DNA of 64,000 nt, taken from assembly GCA_039519185.1 (NCBI GenBank), contig CM076847.1:20705251-20769250 (forward strand), read 5' to 3'. Below the pieces are notes generated by a model. That model had not been told where the DNA came from and searched no databases. It saw only the letters and a list, made by a program, of their open reading frames with translations. Both the position numbers and the translations under genes were made by a program. Positions 12,232 to 24,174 of this stretch are shown here, in pieces. This DNA is from Astragalus membranaceus. Its lineage: Eukaryota; Streptophyta; Magnoliopsida; Fabales; Fabaceae. Each line of letters opens with the position of its first letter. Within the stretch, counting starts at the first letter, position 1.

Positions 12232-13163
12232 GCTGCCCCTCTTTATTCGGATTTTACCAAGAAATATGAATTGGCCGAGACATATTTCGAAGATAAAATA
12301 GGAATAAAGAATTCAGAAATTATACCAATTTTGTCTACTTGGAGAAACCCGAATTTTCTTTTTCTTTTTTCTCCTTTCTCTTTTCTCCTTTTTTTTTCTC
12401 TTTTTTTTTTCTCTTTTTTTTTCTTTTGAATCAACAGTTGGAGTGTTGATGAGGAAACAATAAACGAAGTGGTTAACAACATGCACGCTAACCGCGAAAG
12501 GCAAGGAAAGCGCTAAATGAAGAAAGCGATAAAGAAAGCGGTAAAATGCCAGGCTGCCTAAAACCTGTAAACGAACCCTTGCGAATCCGAGTTTGCACGT
12601 GGCTTTGAGGAGCACGCATCCTGAGAATCTCTGGTCTTTCGAGCGACCGAGGGATCGTTATCAGCTCCGGAACTGATATACTGATCAATGCACGGCGTCC
12701 ACTGTATCTTAGGCTGATACAACTATTCCGTTGAACCTCACATGGGGCTGCAGTCCATCGCGTTGTTCGTACACGATGTGAGACCATGAACAGAAGGCAG
12801 CACTGAACTCTGATAAGAGCGATTTGAACTCCAAACTGCAATGCACGCTTGAGCGCTGAACTGAAAAGCATTTGAACTCCGAACTAAGAGGGCATTTTCT
12901 GGGAACTGAGTGCGAGGATTAACATCGAAGTACTTATCTGTCCTTGTACCTGCAAGTGAGATGAACAAATGCATGCAATGCAAATGCCATGATTGCTTTT
13001 TGATGGGATGAATGTGATGTGATGCAGGAGTTTCTTTTTGCTTGCATGAATTTTTTTTCTATGTTTGATGAATGCAATGCATGAATTTTATTTGTTTTAT
13101 TGCTCTTTTGCTCTTTTTTTTTGGATTTTTTTTTAATTAGCTGGACAAAATTAGGGTATGACA
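12232..13163 (-). mobile_element. Remnant of a second Ogre: 3' UTR plus LTR tip
   Basis: A polypurine tract (12232-12244) follows the LTR, then about 880 bp of Ogre 3' UTR. This UTR matches the third Ogre's UTR (for example 12577-13110 with 61495-62060) much better than that of element 1. At about 13140-13163 it ends in the first ~22 bases of an LTR (plus strand GGACAAAATTAGGGTATGACA), directly joined to Athila sequence. The rest of the element is deleted. The short open frames in the T-rich tract near 12350-12430 are low complexity. Confidence 0.8.
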
Positions 13164-14030
13164 CCCATGCACTATCTGAAATAGGATAGATAATTCCAAC
13201 ATCTAGCCAGTATTTCCTTCTTGACTTCCTCCTTCATAACTGGATTCAGTCTTCTCTGCCCTTCAATGCTGTTTTTGGCCTTCTCATCCAACACAATCCT
13301 ATGCATGCATATTGCTAGGCTGATACCTTTTTCAATTGAAGGCACACTTTTCTTGCATTCAATACTTTCAAGGTCCAAGGATTCATACCTTCTTGCCTAG
13401 ACTTCCATGACAGTGAAGTCCTCTTGTGTTACTTCTGTTTCCACAAGTTTTTCTGGTTCTGCCAATGCCAGGGCATTGACTAAGTGGTCATGCTGCTTGT
13501 GGAAATAATTCTGTAGAACTTGATCAAGAGAGACTACAAATGAACACTCTTCATTGTCTTCTGAGGGGTACTTGAGAGCATCCATGACCTTAAACTTCAC
13601 ATCTTAATCATTGAATCTCATAGTTAATTCTCCTTTCTGCACATCAATGAATGTCTTTCCAGCGGCTAAGAATGGCCACCCAAGTATGATTGACACTTCC
13701 TTATCTGCTAAGAATGACCTCTCATAGCCATTGTTTCTAACTCTCCCAACCTTCTTCTTTTTATGAGCACATATTTCATAAATTTTGTATAGTTTGACAT
13801 CTGTTGAAGTGCTTCAACTAGGGGAACATTGAAGTGTAGCTGCTTCAGCATATCTAAAAATTTATTGAATTGTTTTTCTTCATGTGGTTTCCTCAACCTA
13901 TGTGGAAAAGGAGGATCAGGGTATCCTGGAGCAAACTTGGGTGTTGGTGCATAAGCAGCTTCTGATGCTGCAGCATTGTGTGCTGCATCTTTTATTGCAT
14001 TTTTCTTTTTTTTCTCCCTCATTTTCTTTC
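13164..14030 (-). pseudogene. pol: Athila protease-region and RT N-terminal fragments
   Basis: Three open fragments lie in order on the minus strand. 14022-13708 holds an Athila-like motif with PPFPHRLRKP, the segment leading into protease. 13600-13397 matches the acidic spacer before RT. 13378-13172 holds the RT N-terminal signature with HRIVLDEKAK and EGQRRLNPVMK. After a frameshift the RT text continues to the element break at 13164, corresponding to the conserved IIYPISDS stretch. The protease catalytic core is not found intact. Confidence 0.78.
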
Positions 14031-14255
14031 ACCACCACTGTTGGATCTATCAAACATTTTCCACTACATAGTGAGATAGCTTGGACTGCTCCTTCCCTGA
14101 TTTCTCTGAAGTTGAAGCTTCTGTGGTGGATGGTAACGATCCACTAGGTCTTTGATAAGCAGCTGAGGCTATCTGTCCAATCTATGTCTCTAAGTTTTTA
14201 ATAGCAGCACCTTGAGATTAAAACTGAGTCCTGGCTTCACTTATGAATGATTTCA

Positions 14256-15497
14256 CTATTGACTCAAAGGGTTGTCTAGTGTTGGTGCATTTTGCCTTTG
14301 GTTATTCTGAGATGTGAATCGTGGGGGGTTTGTTAAAGCTCTAGCATTGGGCGTTGTGGTACTATTTCCTCCCCATCTAGAGTTAGGGTGATTTCTCCAT
14401 CCAGGGTTGTAGGTGTTTGAGTAAGGGATAGTGCTTTTATTGTACCCTACATAGTTGACAGAAATAGGGTTGTCAGGGCATTCTTCATAGAGATGTCCTC
14501 CTCCAAAATACACACAGCCAGTTGTTTATGGAGGAGCCTGTTCAAAGGCAACTATTGTTGTTTCTGATAATGCTGCAGCATTGGATGCTACAACATTGGT
14601 TTTGCTGAGGTTCTTTATCATGTTGGTGAGGGAAGCTACTTGAGCTGATAATGCTGCTGCTTAACTGACTTCATGGATCCCCGCTATCTTCTTTTGAGCA
14701 CTGATTTTTTCTGTGGGCCACTGGTAGCTATTGGTTGCAATGTTCTCAATCAACTCACATGTTTCATTGTAAGAAGAGTTTAGCTGAACTCCTTCTGATG
14801 ATGCATCTAACATGAGTCTGGTTTGTGGCTCCAAACCATTGTAGAAAGTCTCCATCTGAATAATGACAGGTATTCCATGGTGTGGACATTTTTTCAGCAG
14901 CTCTTTCCATATTTTCCATGCTTCAAACAGTGACTCAAATTCTTTTTGTTTGAAGGAAGTGATTTCATTTCTCATCCTGGCATTTTTGATAGGTGGAAAA
15001 TATTTAGCTAAAAAATTTTCTGCCATCTTATTCCAAGAAGTGATAGAGTTAGGCTCTAATGAATTCGACCAAGCCTCGGCTCTATCTTTCAAGGAATATG
15101 GAAATAATTTCAATTTAAAAGCATCTTCACTAACACCAGGGATGATGAAATTACTACACACTTCCAAAAACTGCTTTAAGTACAAATAGGGGTCCTCATG
15201 AGAAGAACCACCAAATTGGCCAACTATTTGTAGCATTTGGAACATCATGGGTTTGAATTCAAAATGTGTGGCATTGATTTCAGGCATGAATATGCTAGTG
15301 TGCATTGTTTGAGGATCAAACACAACATAGTCTCTCTTTGGCCTATCTCTGTCATTCACCATGCATGCAGCTCCTATGTTGATGAACTGCTGTCTTTCTT
15401 CATCTTCTGAATCACTTGATGATCTGTGAGTTCCCTGTATAGAGCCTCTTCTGGAAGAATTTCTCCCAGAACCTCTGTCAATACCTTGATCAAACAT
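14256..15497 (-). pseudogene. gag: Athila gag (two fragments)
   Basis: The fragment 15497-14661 (278 residues) carries the capsid-like core with FKLKLFPYSLKDRAEAW and FLAKYFPP, motifs seen again in the intact GAG at 36628-38382. Stops separate it from 14513-14256, which has the GHLYEECP remnant of a zinc knuckle and the Athila signature YNPGWRNHPN. Upstream, about 200 bp of leader reaches the primer site at 15710. Role: particle structural protein, here broken. Confidence 0.85.
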
Positions 15498-15692
15498 TGT
15501 TGTTTGCTGCTGCCCTTGTTCTGTTTTTGTTTTTGAATGCTTCTCAACCTTCTACATCTCGTTTCTATTTCAGGGTCTAACTAGAATTCTGGTGTATGGG
15601 ACCTGTGCATAAAAATGCTACACACAAGGAAAGCAACAGACTATTTTTTATCACTAAATTACTACTAATCTAAACTATAAAATTAATGGCAA

Positions 15693-15710
15693 TCCCCAGC
15701 AACGACGCCA
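15693..15710 (-). other. Athila primer binding site (tRNA-Asp type)
   Basis: The minus strand reads TGGCGTCGTTGCTGGGGA, two changes from the usual TGGCGCCGTTGCCGGGGA of Athila-like elements. It lies six bases from the LTR edge at 15717. Confidence 0.8.
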
Positions 15711-15716
15711 AAAACT

Positions 15717-16254
15717 TGTTGTACTTGGTATGTATACACAAATGTATGTGCAAGTGTACACAATCGTAACAAATAATAAACTAGTAAGTTGAGATCGTAC
15801 CCACAGGGATTGGATTAATTTCAAAGTTTAAAGTAATAGCTTTAGTGAGGAGTAACAAAATATCACAATATTAAGGAATGTAAGAATGTAAAAGACAGAA
15901 AATAAACAAGCAAGTAAGTTGAATTGGGATGAAATATATGATGAGAGTAGTTGGAATGCTTTCCACTAGTAAGTCATTTTTAACAGCATTGGGTTACATA
16001 TGATGTTGTATTGGATGTTGTAGCATTGGATGTGTGTCTTTCGGTCACTATCGTCAGAGTTTCATTACAAGGGACAAAATGTCTACACCCTTAAATAGGT
16101 TTACTGTATATGAAGCACCCACTGTATCACCCTATGGACTATTCTTCTAAGTATCTATATAAAGTCTTAAGAGTTTCAATTAATAATTTAAGTCTTAGAA
16201 GCATAAATGACACTATATAAAATAGAGTCATCATGCTGTCACAAAAACAGGGAT
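15717..16254 (-). repeat. Truncated 5' LTR of the Athila remnant
   Basis: The plus strand starts TGTTGTACTTGG and contains the common Athila LTR end phrases around CCCACAGGGATTGG. The U3 side is lost near 16254, where another element's tail begins. It has no coding content. Confidence 0.65.
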
Positions 16255-16259
16255 ACAAT

Positions 16260-16791
16260 GGAGATCAAATTTGAGGTCGAATTTCTTCGAGAAGGAGGGA
16301 ATGATGTGGACTGTAAGAGCATTAAGAGAATCTAATTTATTTAAATTAGAATGAAGTTTATTTTATTTTAGTTTATGTTGACATTAGAGGATTTTTGGTG
16401 TTTGTGTGTATGCACCTTTGGCATAGGCACCTTGGTGTGCAAGGTGTGTAGTTTAGGCATAACCCTAGGTATTTATAGAACTTTTGTAACCTTATTTCAC
16501 AATTTTGATGAAATAGAATTGTGAGAATAGAGAGTGCTTCTCTAGGGTTCTTCTTAGAACCAAATTTGAGTCTTATTAAGAGACTCTTACTCTTGTGGTG
16601 ATTCTACCTTGATCTTATCATCCTCTTAGATGTGGTGATATCTCTGTCATCTTGCCTAGTCTCTATTTGTATGTTTCTTTTCCCATTTCTCTTTTATCAT
16701 ATTTGCTAGTTTTGACTCAAGAGATCACATGGTTAGATCATTCATCTAACATGAAATTAGTTAGATCCTTATCAACATTGCACTTCTAACA
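16260..16791 (+). repeat. 3' LTR of a Ty3/gypsy element with its polyprotein tail
   Basis: 16260-16304 reads as the end of a gypsy-type polyprotein (...FLREGGNDV) overlapping a purine tract GAGAAGGAGGGAATGA. The LTR then runs from TGTGGACTG (16305) to CTTCTAACA (16791), about 487 bp, with a TATA-like GTATTTATAG near 16469. No upstream half of the element is present. The lineage is uncertain (Reina-like chromovirus is one option). Confidence 0.55.
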
Positions 16792-17448
16792 CCCTCTTGA
16801 TTGTTTTTTTAGTAACCTTCAGGGCTTCCATGCAAGCCAAGGTATGAATTTCTTCATGATTAGGCTTGACTAGGCTGAAGTCAATGAATGTCAACTGGAG
16901 TCACAAGAAGGGGGGTTGAATTGAGACCCTTTTTAAACTTTTACTTGGATCAACCAAAACTCTTAAGTAAAAGGATAAGTCTTACTTCCTTAAGAGTATC
17001 AAATAAGGAGAATCAAAAAATAGGATCTATCTTCAGAGTTTATCATTCAACAGAATGCATATGAATAAGGTTGAATAGAGTTGGTCATGGTACTAAGAAT
17101 ATGTAGAGAGTATGTATATGGATAATATAACTGTCTTCTTAAATACTGGATGGTGTAAGGAAGATGAGGTCATTAGAAAGTGAAGTTTAGTCTTCTTACA
17201 CAAATGATTTGACTAGCTTATTGTGTAGCTTGGATAGGAAGATGAGATGGCTGTAGAGAAATGATAGGAGATGGATCAATCTAACTTGATTAGAGATTAA
17301 TTGTAGGTGAATCCCTACAATGGAGTGGAAGGAAGCTTTTCTTTAAGAATAGGTTGTTGTGTAGAGTATACTTTAAAGAAAAGCACTAAAGAACACTAAG
17401 GAGTTATAGTGGTTCACCCAAATCACATGGGCTACATCCACTCCTGAG
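16792..17448. other. Unclassified repeat, part resembles an LTR
   Basis: The stretch around 16898-16935 (GTCACAAGAAGGGGGGTTGAATTGAGA) has the same style as the start of the solo LTR at 46570-46600, and 17404-17447 reads like the inner part of a plant LTR. I see no frame longer than chance and no clear ends. Confidence 0.35.
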
Positions 17449-18893
17449 ACACCTTTGAAGATATTGAAAGGTGTATCTAGAATGTTGAAGATTTCTTAAA
17501 GTGAAGTGTCTAGGAAATGTAGGATAATTAATACCCACTATTCTAAATACATGAATAGAAGCTATGCTCTCTCCTATAAATAGAGATACTTGTAAAGAGG
17601 TGAAGATATCCCCATTGGAGACGTGGGGCATCCCCATCCCAACCACAGATGATCATATGGAGAGGTGAGTATTCCTCCTTGGTTGATTATGTAGAGTTGA
17701 AGAATCACCAACCATGGCATAGGTAGAGGAGAGTGTTGGTGATCATTTGTTGTGAAATGTAAGTGTTATCATTCCTTATAACCCTTAGAGTGAGAGAGAC
17801 TTGTAGCGTGATACATATATTGGGGTGGGTTACAAATCATTGTAATCATGTTTGAGAAGATGAATGAATTATATTGAGATGTTCCCGTGGACATTGGCAA
17901 GAGGTGCCGAACCACGTAAATTATTTTTGTGTTCTTCTCTCCTTTATTCTTGCGGTGTGGTTATCTATATTCCCCCAAAAGATCCTTGGGCGTGTGGGGT
18001 AATCCGATGATGTGTTGTTATCCCCAAAAGTGGTATCAGAGCTAATGGTTTGGGGTGACTGGAGCAAAGAAGTTGGTGCGACCAAGTGTTCATTTCAGAG
18101 AAGATTGAAGCTCATCGAATTTGGTGGTGGACCATGTGGGATCATTGTATCGAAAGTCTTCTTGACAATGTGGAGGTCAAGCGGCGTGTCTTGTTGGTTG
18201 TTGCTAACCGTGGTGCAAGTACGAGTGAAGCCTCACCATCCAATTCTCGTTGAGGAACATTGAGATCAGATCTATGGAGTTGAACACATTCAAGTTTATT
18301 GGTTAGAGGTGAGTATGCAAGATGCACATGTGGAGGAGCTTAATCTTGCGAGAAAACAAAGAAAAAAAATGAGATGTTAAAGAAGTTTGGAAATTTTAAT
18401 TGAGGGAGGATTCGTTGGGATTTCAATTTGAATTTCCAAATAATATTTAATATTAGTAGTGGTGGAAATTGAAGAGACGCCCTTGAAGAGATTGAAAGGT
18501 GTATCTAGAACGTTGAAGATTTCTTGAGTGAAGTGATAATTAATACCCACTATGCTAAATACATGAATGGAAACTATGCTCTCTCCTATAAATAGAGATA
18601 CTTGTGAAAAGGTGAAGATATCTCCATTGGAGAGGAGAGGCATCCCCATCCCCACCATGGGTGATCATATGGAGAATGAAACATCCCCATTTGGAGAGGA
18701 CAGTATTCCTCTTTGGTTAATTATGTAGAGTTGAAGAATCACCAACCATGTCCTAGGTAGAGGAGAGTGTTGGTGATTATTTGTTTTGAGATGTGAGTGT
18801 TATCATATCCTTTTAACTCTTAGAGTGAGAGAGTCTTGTATAGTGATACACATATTGGGATGGATTACAAATCGTTGTAATAATGTTCAAATC
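17449..18893 (+). mobile_element. TRIM-like small LTR element
   Basis: Two related direct repeats (about 17449-18026 and 18413-18893; both contain CTCTCTCCTATAAATAGAGA) flank an internal region of only about 386 bp. A primer site TGGTATCAGAGC (initiator tRNA-Met type) is at 18031-18042 and a purine tract ATTGAGGGAGGATT at 18398-18411. The first LTR has lost its start and the second its end. The LTRs differ at many sites, so it is old. The internal frame 18012-18263 begins like a copia leader but codes no recognisable protein. Confidence 0.7.
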
Positions 18894-19488
18894 AAGTAGT
18901 CTGTTCACTCATCTGCGAATGAAGTTGAAGTCTAATAGTACAGGTACAACAATAAATCTGAATTATTAAAAGATTAAAAAAGGTGAAAAATGAAAGTGGA
19001 ATTAAGAGGAAGGGGAGAGACCAAATTATATACTAAAACGGAATAAAAATGATTCAGACCAGGAGTGCTTAATTCCCCCAAGGAATTTTAAGAATGTGTA
19101 ACCGAGTCACTTGATACTTCTAGTTTTAACTATTTTTACCTGAATGTACTAAGTTGATAGTACTAGTGCAGTTTTCATTTGGTACTTAGTTTCTTTCCAA
19201 TTGTGCTAGACATTCTAGAAGAGTACTCTATTGTACTACATTGGGAATATTTTTTTGATTACTTGTACTTATAACTACCTCTGAAATCAATGCAATCATC
19301 ACCAATTATTACCAATCATTATCTCCTTCTCTACTTTCCTTTATTGCTATATGTACCTTCAATTGCAGAAAGTACATTGTCATTACTCCAAGCTTCATTC
19401 CATCATTCCATCTCCTATCATTTCTCTAGTGTGACTTAAGGGGATTCTTCCGGAGCTCCCTCCCTTCCAATCCAAACTCATCACAACT
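18894..19488 (+). repeat. Probable LTR and leader before the chromovirus gag
   Basis: An AT-rich stretch without coding signs, ending just before a degenerate initiator-tRNA primer site TGTATCAAAGCTC (19489-19501; the usual form is TGGTATCAGAGCTC). By position it should be the 5' LTR of the following gag-protease remnant, but its left end is not visible. Confidence 0.45.
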
Positions 19489-19513
19489 TGTATCAAAGCT
19501 CTGACCTGGTACC

Positions 19514-20730
19514 ATGACCACACGGAGTCAGTCTATCGCCGAGCTAGATCAGAATATCGACGACAATTATGTAGAGTCAGATGCTCGCATGACTCAATTC
19601 CAAGCAGATTCACATCCTCGTGTGGCTCAATTGCAAGAATCACTGGAGAATCAGATCGATAGTCGTATGGAGGAACTTCGTAACCTCATTCTCACGCAGG
19701 TTTGAAGCACCTCACTAGACAGCAACGCCACCTCTCACACTCCTCTGGAGATCATACCTCAGCCAACCACCTGAAACTGTGCCTCGCCCACCACCAGAAA
19801 CCCCGACACGAACCCAACCCGAACTAACCCGGTACGAAGTTACTCTACTCGCATCTCTAAGGTTTATTTCCCTAAAATTGAAGGTAAGAAAGTCAAGGAT
19901 TGCCTCTACAAATGTGACCAATTCTTCCTCCTTGACAAAACCCCACCTGAATCATGGGTTCGATTAGCTTCAATTCACCTCGAGGGACTGGCCACAATAC
20001 GCTGTTGATGTGACAAGGCATTTTGGGGATTTATATGAAGATCCACTAGCTGAACTGATTCAGGTAAAACATTCAAACTCTGCTAAAAATTACATTGATG
20101 AATTTGAACTAGTACAGACACAAGTTAGTATATTACCAGAACACGCCCTTAGCATCTTCTAAGCAGGTCTTAACCCTACCACACAAGCACATGTAAGAAT
20201 GTTCAATCCCACTAACATTGCACATGCTGCCAACCTTGCCAAGCTATGTGAATCTGCTAAGCCTACATCCAACACTCAACATACTCTTAAACAGCCTTAC
20301 TACACCCTTAAAAACCAAACACAAGCTACCAAAACTAACCAAACACCCCCTTCCCACCCATAACCCTAACCAAAAACCACCCTTTAACAAAACCATTAAG
20401 AATTACACTAAAGCCCAATTGGATGAAAGAAGTGCTAAAGGACATTGCTGGTATTGTGATGAAAAATTCAACCAAGGGCATCAGCTTAAGCATAGAGGTA
20501 CATGCATCTGTTAAATGTGATGGAAGCTGATGAGAATGAACCCCATACTGATGAAACATCTGGGCAACAATTAGAACCTGTTTTAACCCCTGTTGATGAG
20601 CCAGAAACCCCTCGGATATCATTATATCAAACTATTCGAGTGAAAGTACTGTATAACAAGAAAACACTCCAAATATTGCAGGATAGTGGTAGTACTCATA
20701 ATTTCATTGACCTTGACATAGCGGATAAGC
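19514..20730 (+). pseudogene. gag: Chromovirus-type gag-protease remnant
   Basis: The ATG at 19514 starts a helical N-terminus (TTRSQSIAELDQ). After frameshifts the capsid motif FPKIEGKKVKDCLYKCDQFF appears near 19870-19930. The zinc knuckle CWYCDEKFNQGHQLKH (its third Cys changed) follows near 20446-20495, and then the protease active site LQDSGSTHNFI near 20677-20710. At least three lesions break it. It ends at about 20730, where an Athila LTR begins inside the protease. The motif set fits a chromovirus of the Reina/CRM/Tekay group. Confidence 0.78.
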
Positions 20731-21650
20731 GGTTGTACGCGGCTCAAAATAATTATAAAGATTTAAAATATAGAACAAGGAAGTTAACCTTGGTCCTCTC
20801 ACAAAGACCTCTAAATTAAAGACTACCATAATCAAGAACGAAATTAAAAATTAGGGGTTTTTGGAGAAAACGATTTCAGTTTAGTAGAAAAAGCAATTAA
20901 AGAGAGGCAATGAATCCATTGGTTTCGGGTGCATTTCTTGGATTTATCATCAGTTCTAAAATGAAGATTCGTGCAAGGTTTGATAATTCTTGATATATCA
21001 TAAACTAACTAAACAAGCGTTAGTCAATTCATACGAATTCGCACTGTTTTCAAACAAGCCTCAAAACAGTTTGTCCAATCAATCGTGATAGTGAACAAGC
21101 GCTACAGAACACAATTAACATCATAACAAAATTCTATCAATCCTATAAACAAGTATCATAGACTCTATCAGTTCCTATCCAAACTAGATTAAACAAGCGA
21201 TAAAATAGTTTGAATAATGAAAGTTGCAAAACAGAATCATGATTAAGTGATTAAGCAAAACTGAATCATAAAACAAATCACATAAGCAAATCACAGAGTT
21301 TGAGTAGTTAGCAAAACACAAACCGAAATTGCAGCAAGAATTACGGAGATGAAGTTGATAGAAAAATAATTAAAACCAAAAAAACAAAATAAACATTGAG
21401 CACTGATCCTCAAAATCTTTACAGCAACACCCTTCATCAATAGATTGATATAGGGCTTTAAGCTTCCATAGAGGTTAGAGCACCAAATCCTCAAAATTGT
21501 ATAATAATGCCTAAGTTACCAATGACGGCTTTGAAAAATGTATTTAGTCTTAGAGAAAACGAAAAACCTAAATCCCAAAACGGGTTATATGATAAAATCC
21601 CGTGTATAACAAACTAATATTCAGCCCAAAACCTGTTGTACACAGTACTG
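20729..21650 (-). repeat. Athila-type LTR, 3' LTR of the interrupted element 20729-29295
   Basis: This aligns by eye with 28740-29295 (shared AAAATAATTATAAAGATTTAAAATATAG and CATTGGTTTCGGGTGC; each shown only in part) and, inverted, with 25460-26300. It begins in the chromovirus protease and is cut at 21650 by a Cassandra-like LTR. Read with 28740-29295 and the gag and UTR pieces between them, it is most simply the 3' LTR of one minus-strand element. Confidence 0.6.
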
Positions 21651-22066
21651 TGTAACATCCCAGACTGCTTTCAAAACTGTCGACTGCCCCACAAACCAAC
21701 ACGTGTCTTTCCAGCATGTGTTGTCCTCACTTGCATGCTTTGTAGGAAACTTCCCAGAAGGTCACCCATCCCACTACTACTCCAAGTCAAGCACGCTTAA
21801 CTATTGAGTTCTTTTGGGAAGGGCTCCCGAAAAGAAGATGCATCTTGTTGGTATAGATAGTCCAAATCAATTCTTTTAAGTCTTCCTTCAACTGTACAGT
21901 CTCATACCTGCACAGCCTCAGGATCCCTCTCATTCCGCTGCGTATTCAGTTCATTCACGTGTCCCTTCGCCTAGAAGCTGCCGGGAGCCACTCTTTGCCA
22001 TGCCAACTTTTTGAGCACCGACGATCACTCCTTGCCCTCGTCAGCCACGAATGTCACATGTAAAAA
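21651..22066 (-). mobile_element. Cassandra-like LTR with 5S rRNA-derived segment
   Basis: A sequence starting TGTAACATCCC carries, on the minus strand, a degenerate 5S rRNA copy (21735-21863). LTRs with an embedded 5S sequence are the hallmark of Cassandra TRIM elements. No second LTR or primer site is seen, so this is a solo or truncated LTR. A larger chromovirus LTR with a 5S-like insert is the alternative. Confidence 0.55.
21735..21863 (-). pseudogene. 5S rRNA-like sequence within the LTR
   Basis: The plus strand contains GGTCACCCATCCCACTACTA and AAGCACGCTTAACT, which are the reverse complement of the conserved 3' half and box A/C neighbourhood of plant 5S rRNA. The weaker GATGCATCTTGTTGGTATAG continues to the 5' end. 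Many substitutions exclude a working 5S gene, but the internal promoter could be the source of the LTR's transcription. Confidence 0.65.
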
Positions 22067-24170
22067 TGTAACATCCTAAATTTTAATTGTCATTAAAATC
22101 TAGCACGTGATACATTTTTCTAAAATCAGAGGTGTACCGATCGATTTGGATTGACTATCAGAATACAAAACTTCCAATTGACTCAAACTACATAATCCAA
22201 AGCTTTAAAGATGGTACACATCCTAATACACGATAAACATCAAGGTCTATAAACACTTATGAATCTAAACATCACAATACATATCCTTAAAATGGTATAC
22301 GAGAGTCTTCATGAATCCATCATATCTCCTTGACTTGAACCACCGCTTCAACTTGCTTACTCGACTTATCTGAAAAACCACAACATATAAACAGTGAGAT
22401 TTAAGAAAATCTCAATGAGTCCCTATTTGGTATTACACCTTACCTATTCCTATGCCTATTGTAACTTTACTTTTCAATTGTACTTCTAATTGGGACTTTA
22501 TCTCTCAATATTTCCTTTTTCTATTAAGACTTTACCTCTCAATACTCTCAATACGTCCTTTTTCTATTGAAACTTTACCTCTCAATTATACATTTATTAT
22601 CATTCATTACTATATTTATAGCATATACTAGATATACTAGTTCTCTCAAAAAGGTTTCAAAATAAAATAATCACCTGGCAACAAAAGATTAATTCTTCCA
22701 ACAAACTTAAAAGTTAGCGGTTACAATACAATATAACTCTAATAAAAGCACAAATTCAATTTGTGATAAAACAAGCAAGCCTGGAAAACAGTGTTTGTTC
22801 CACAGCATCTCACCAAAACTTAAACTACTAAATCTTGATTTTTAGAAGCTATGAATGAAACTGAGCAAAAGAACGTGTCAAACAGCAAAATGATTAAGTG
22901 GCTTCAATTATAATTCCTAATAATGTGACACAAAAGGGCCTTTATATACTATACTTTCTTTATAGCTACATATTCTGCACCCAAGTGGTACAACTTACAA
23001 GTTTAGTGTTTACTAGAAGATGGAACAAAGACTCTTTGACTATTGTGAGACTAGGCATTACACATTGACTTTTATCACATAAACTTAAAAAAGGGAAGCA
23101 TAATGTAAAACCAGCTTGTATTTTTATTTATTTATTTTTAATATCCAGCAACCAAATAAGTCTCTCCAATCCATAAATCAAAAGCCAAACAACCCAAGCA
23201 TAGATCCAAGTCAAAACTATAAAACATTAACACAATGTCACACCATAGTTCAAAAATTAGAGAATCAATTGTACATGCATATGAAGCCTATAATTTAGCT
23301 AAAGGGGAAGGGTGAGGAACTCACCTTGTGTGAAGCTATTCACTCCTCCAAATACACAATTAGAATCCCTAGGCTTGAGAAATGCTCCCTAGAGCTCCAA
23401 TTTGAAAATGCCTACTTCAATGCTCTCTTTTGATGCTTCAAACTCCATTGTAACTTCCTTAGCTTCCAATGTCAACTCCCACTCTCATGCAAAACTTGAA
23501 GCTCACATCTAGCCTCTTATGTCAACATGAAACTCGAAAAGAGGAAGGGAGAAGAAGAAGAGTTACAAATTCTGTTTTTGATGATTCTACCCCAATTTAC
23601 CAACTCCTAGCAACACATGCAAGCTCAAAGCCCACCTCTAAGCATCCAATCCTTGTGCATTTCAAAATTGTAGTTGATGAAGGAGGGTTCTTTCAAGTTT
23701 CTGTTCTGGAGTTAGAATGAGAAAGGTTTTACAATTGAGGAAGAAGATGTAGTGAGGTTAGGGTTCTAGGGAAGATGAACTTTGGTCTCTCTTTCTCCCT
23801 CTTCGAACGCTCTCTCCTCACTCTAAGTTCTCTCCCCTTTCTAATACAATGTTGCTGGAAAATGAAAAATGAGAGAAAAGATACAATTGGTTTTCTTCTC
23901 TCTACACACTTTCATTCGTCTCGAGAGGATCCAACTTCAACAAGGTATGATGATTTTTTCTATTTTGATATATTTCTCCACATAACTCTCTCTACACACT
24001 TTCATTCTTCTTGAAACAAAAATTAAAAGAAATGCACACTTTTTTGTTTTTCTTTTCTTTGACTTTTTTATCTTTTTTTCTCTTTTTTTTCTTTTTGGGG
24101 AATATTTTTCTATACAAATGTACTTGCCAAACTTTCCATTGATATCCCAAGAACTAAGCCAAGTGAGAAA
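22067..24170 (-). repeat. Truncated long LTR, chromovirus style
   Basis: It starts TGTAACATCC (22067) on the plus strand. It is AT-rich and without genes, with phrases such as GAGGAACTCACCTTGTGTGA (23315-23334) that resemble the position-equivalent segment of the LTRs at 57215 and 60945. CTCTCTACACACTTTCATTC occurs twice (about 23898 and 23989). The other end is not clear; Athila 3' UTR begins at about 24175. Confidence 0.45.
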
Positions 24171-24174
24171 CACA

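Larger units (their letters stand above)
13164..16254 (-). mobile_element. Athila-type Ty3/gypsy remnant (minus), interrupted by the Ogre pair
   Basis: On the minus strand: LTR piece (16254-15717), tRNA-Asp-type primer site, gag, protease-region fragments and the beginning of RT, which breaks off at 13164 where the Ogre LTR tip starts. Further RT sequence would be expected on the far side of the Ogre pair, outside the window. The reading frames are split by many lesions. Confidence 0.83.

Noticed and set aside
12243..12482. Lys/Glu- or Phe-rich frames across the T-rich tract
   Set aside because: Low-complexity translation of a pyrimidine run next to the purine tract; not a gene.
18031..18042. 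tRNA-Met gene
   Set aside because: Only the 12-base primer-site complement is present here and at 59123-59134. There is no cloverleaf around it.
21735..21863. Functional 5S rRNA gene
   Set aside because: Many substitutions in the 5' half and in the promoter boxes; it sits in an LTR-like context as a single copy.
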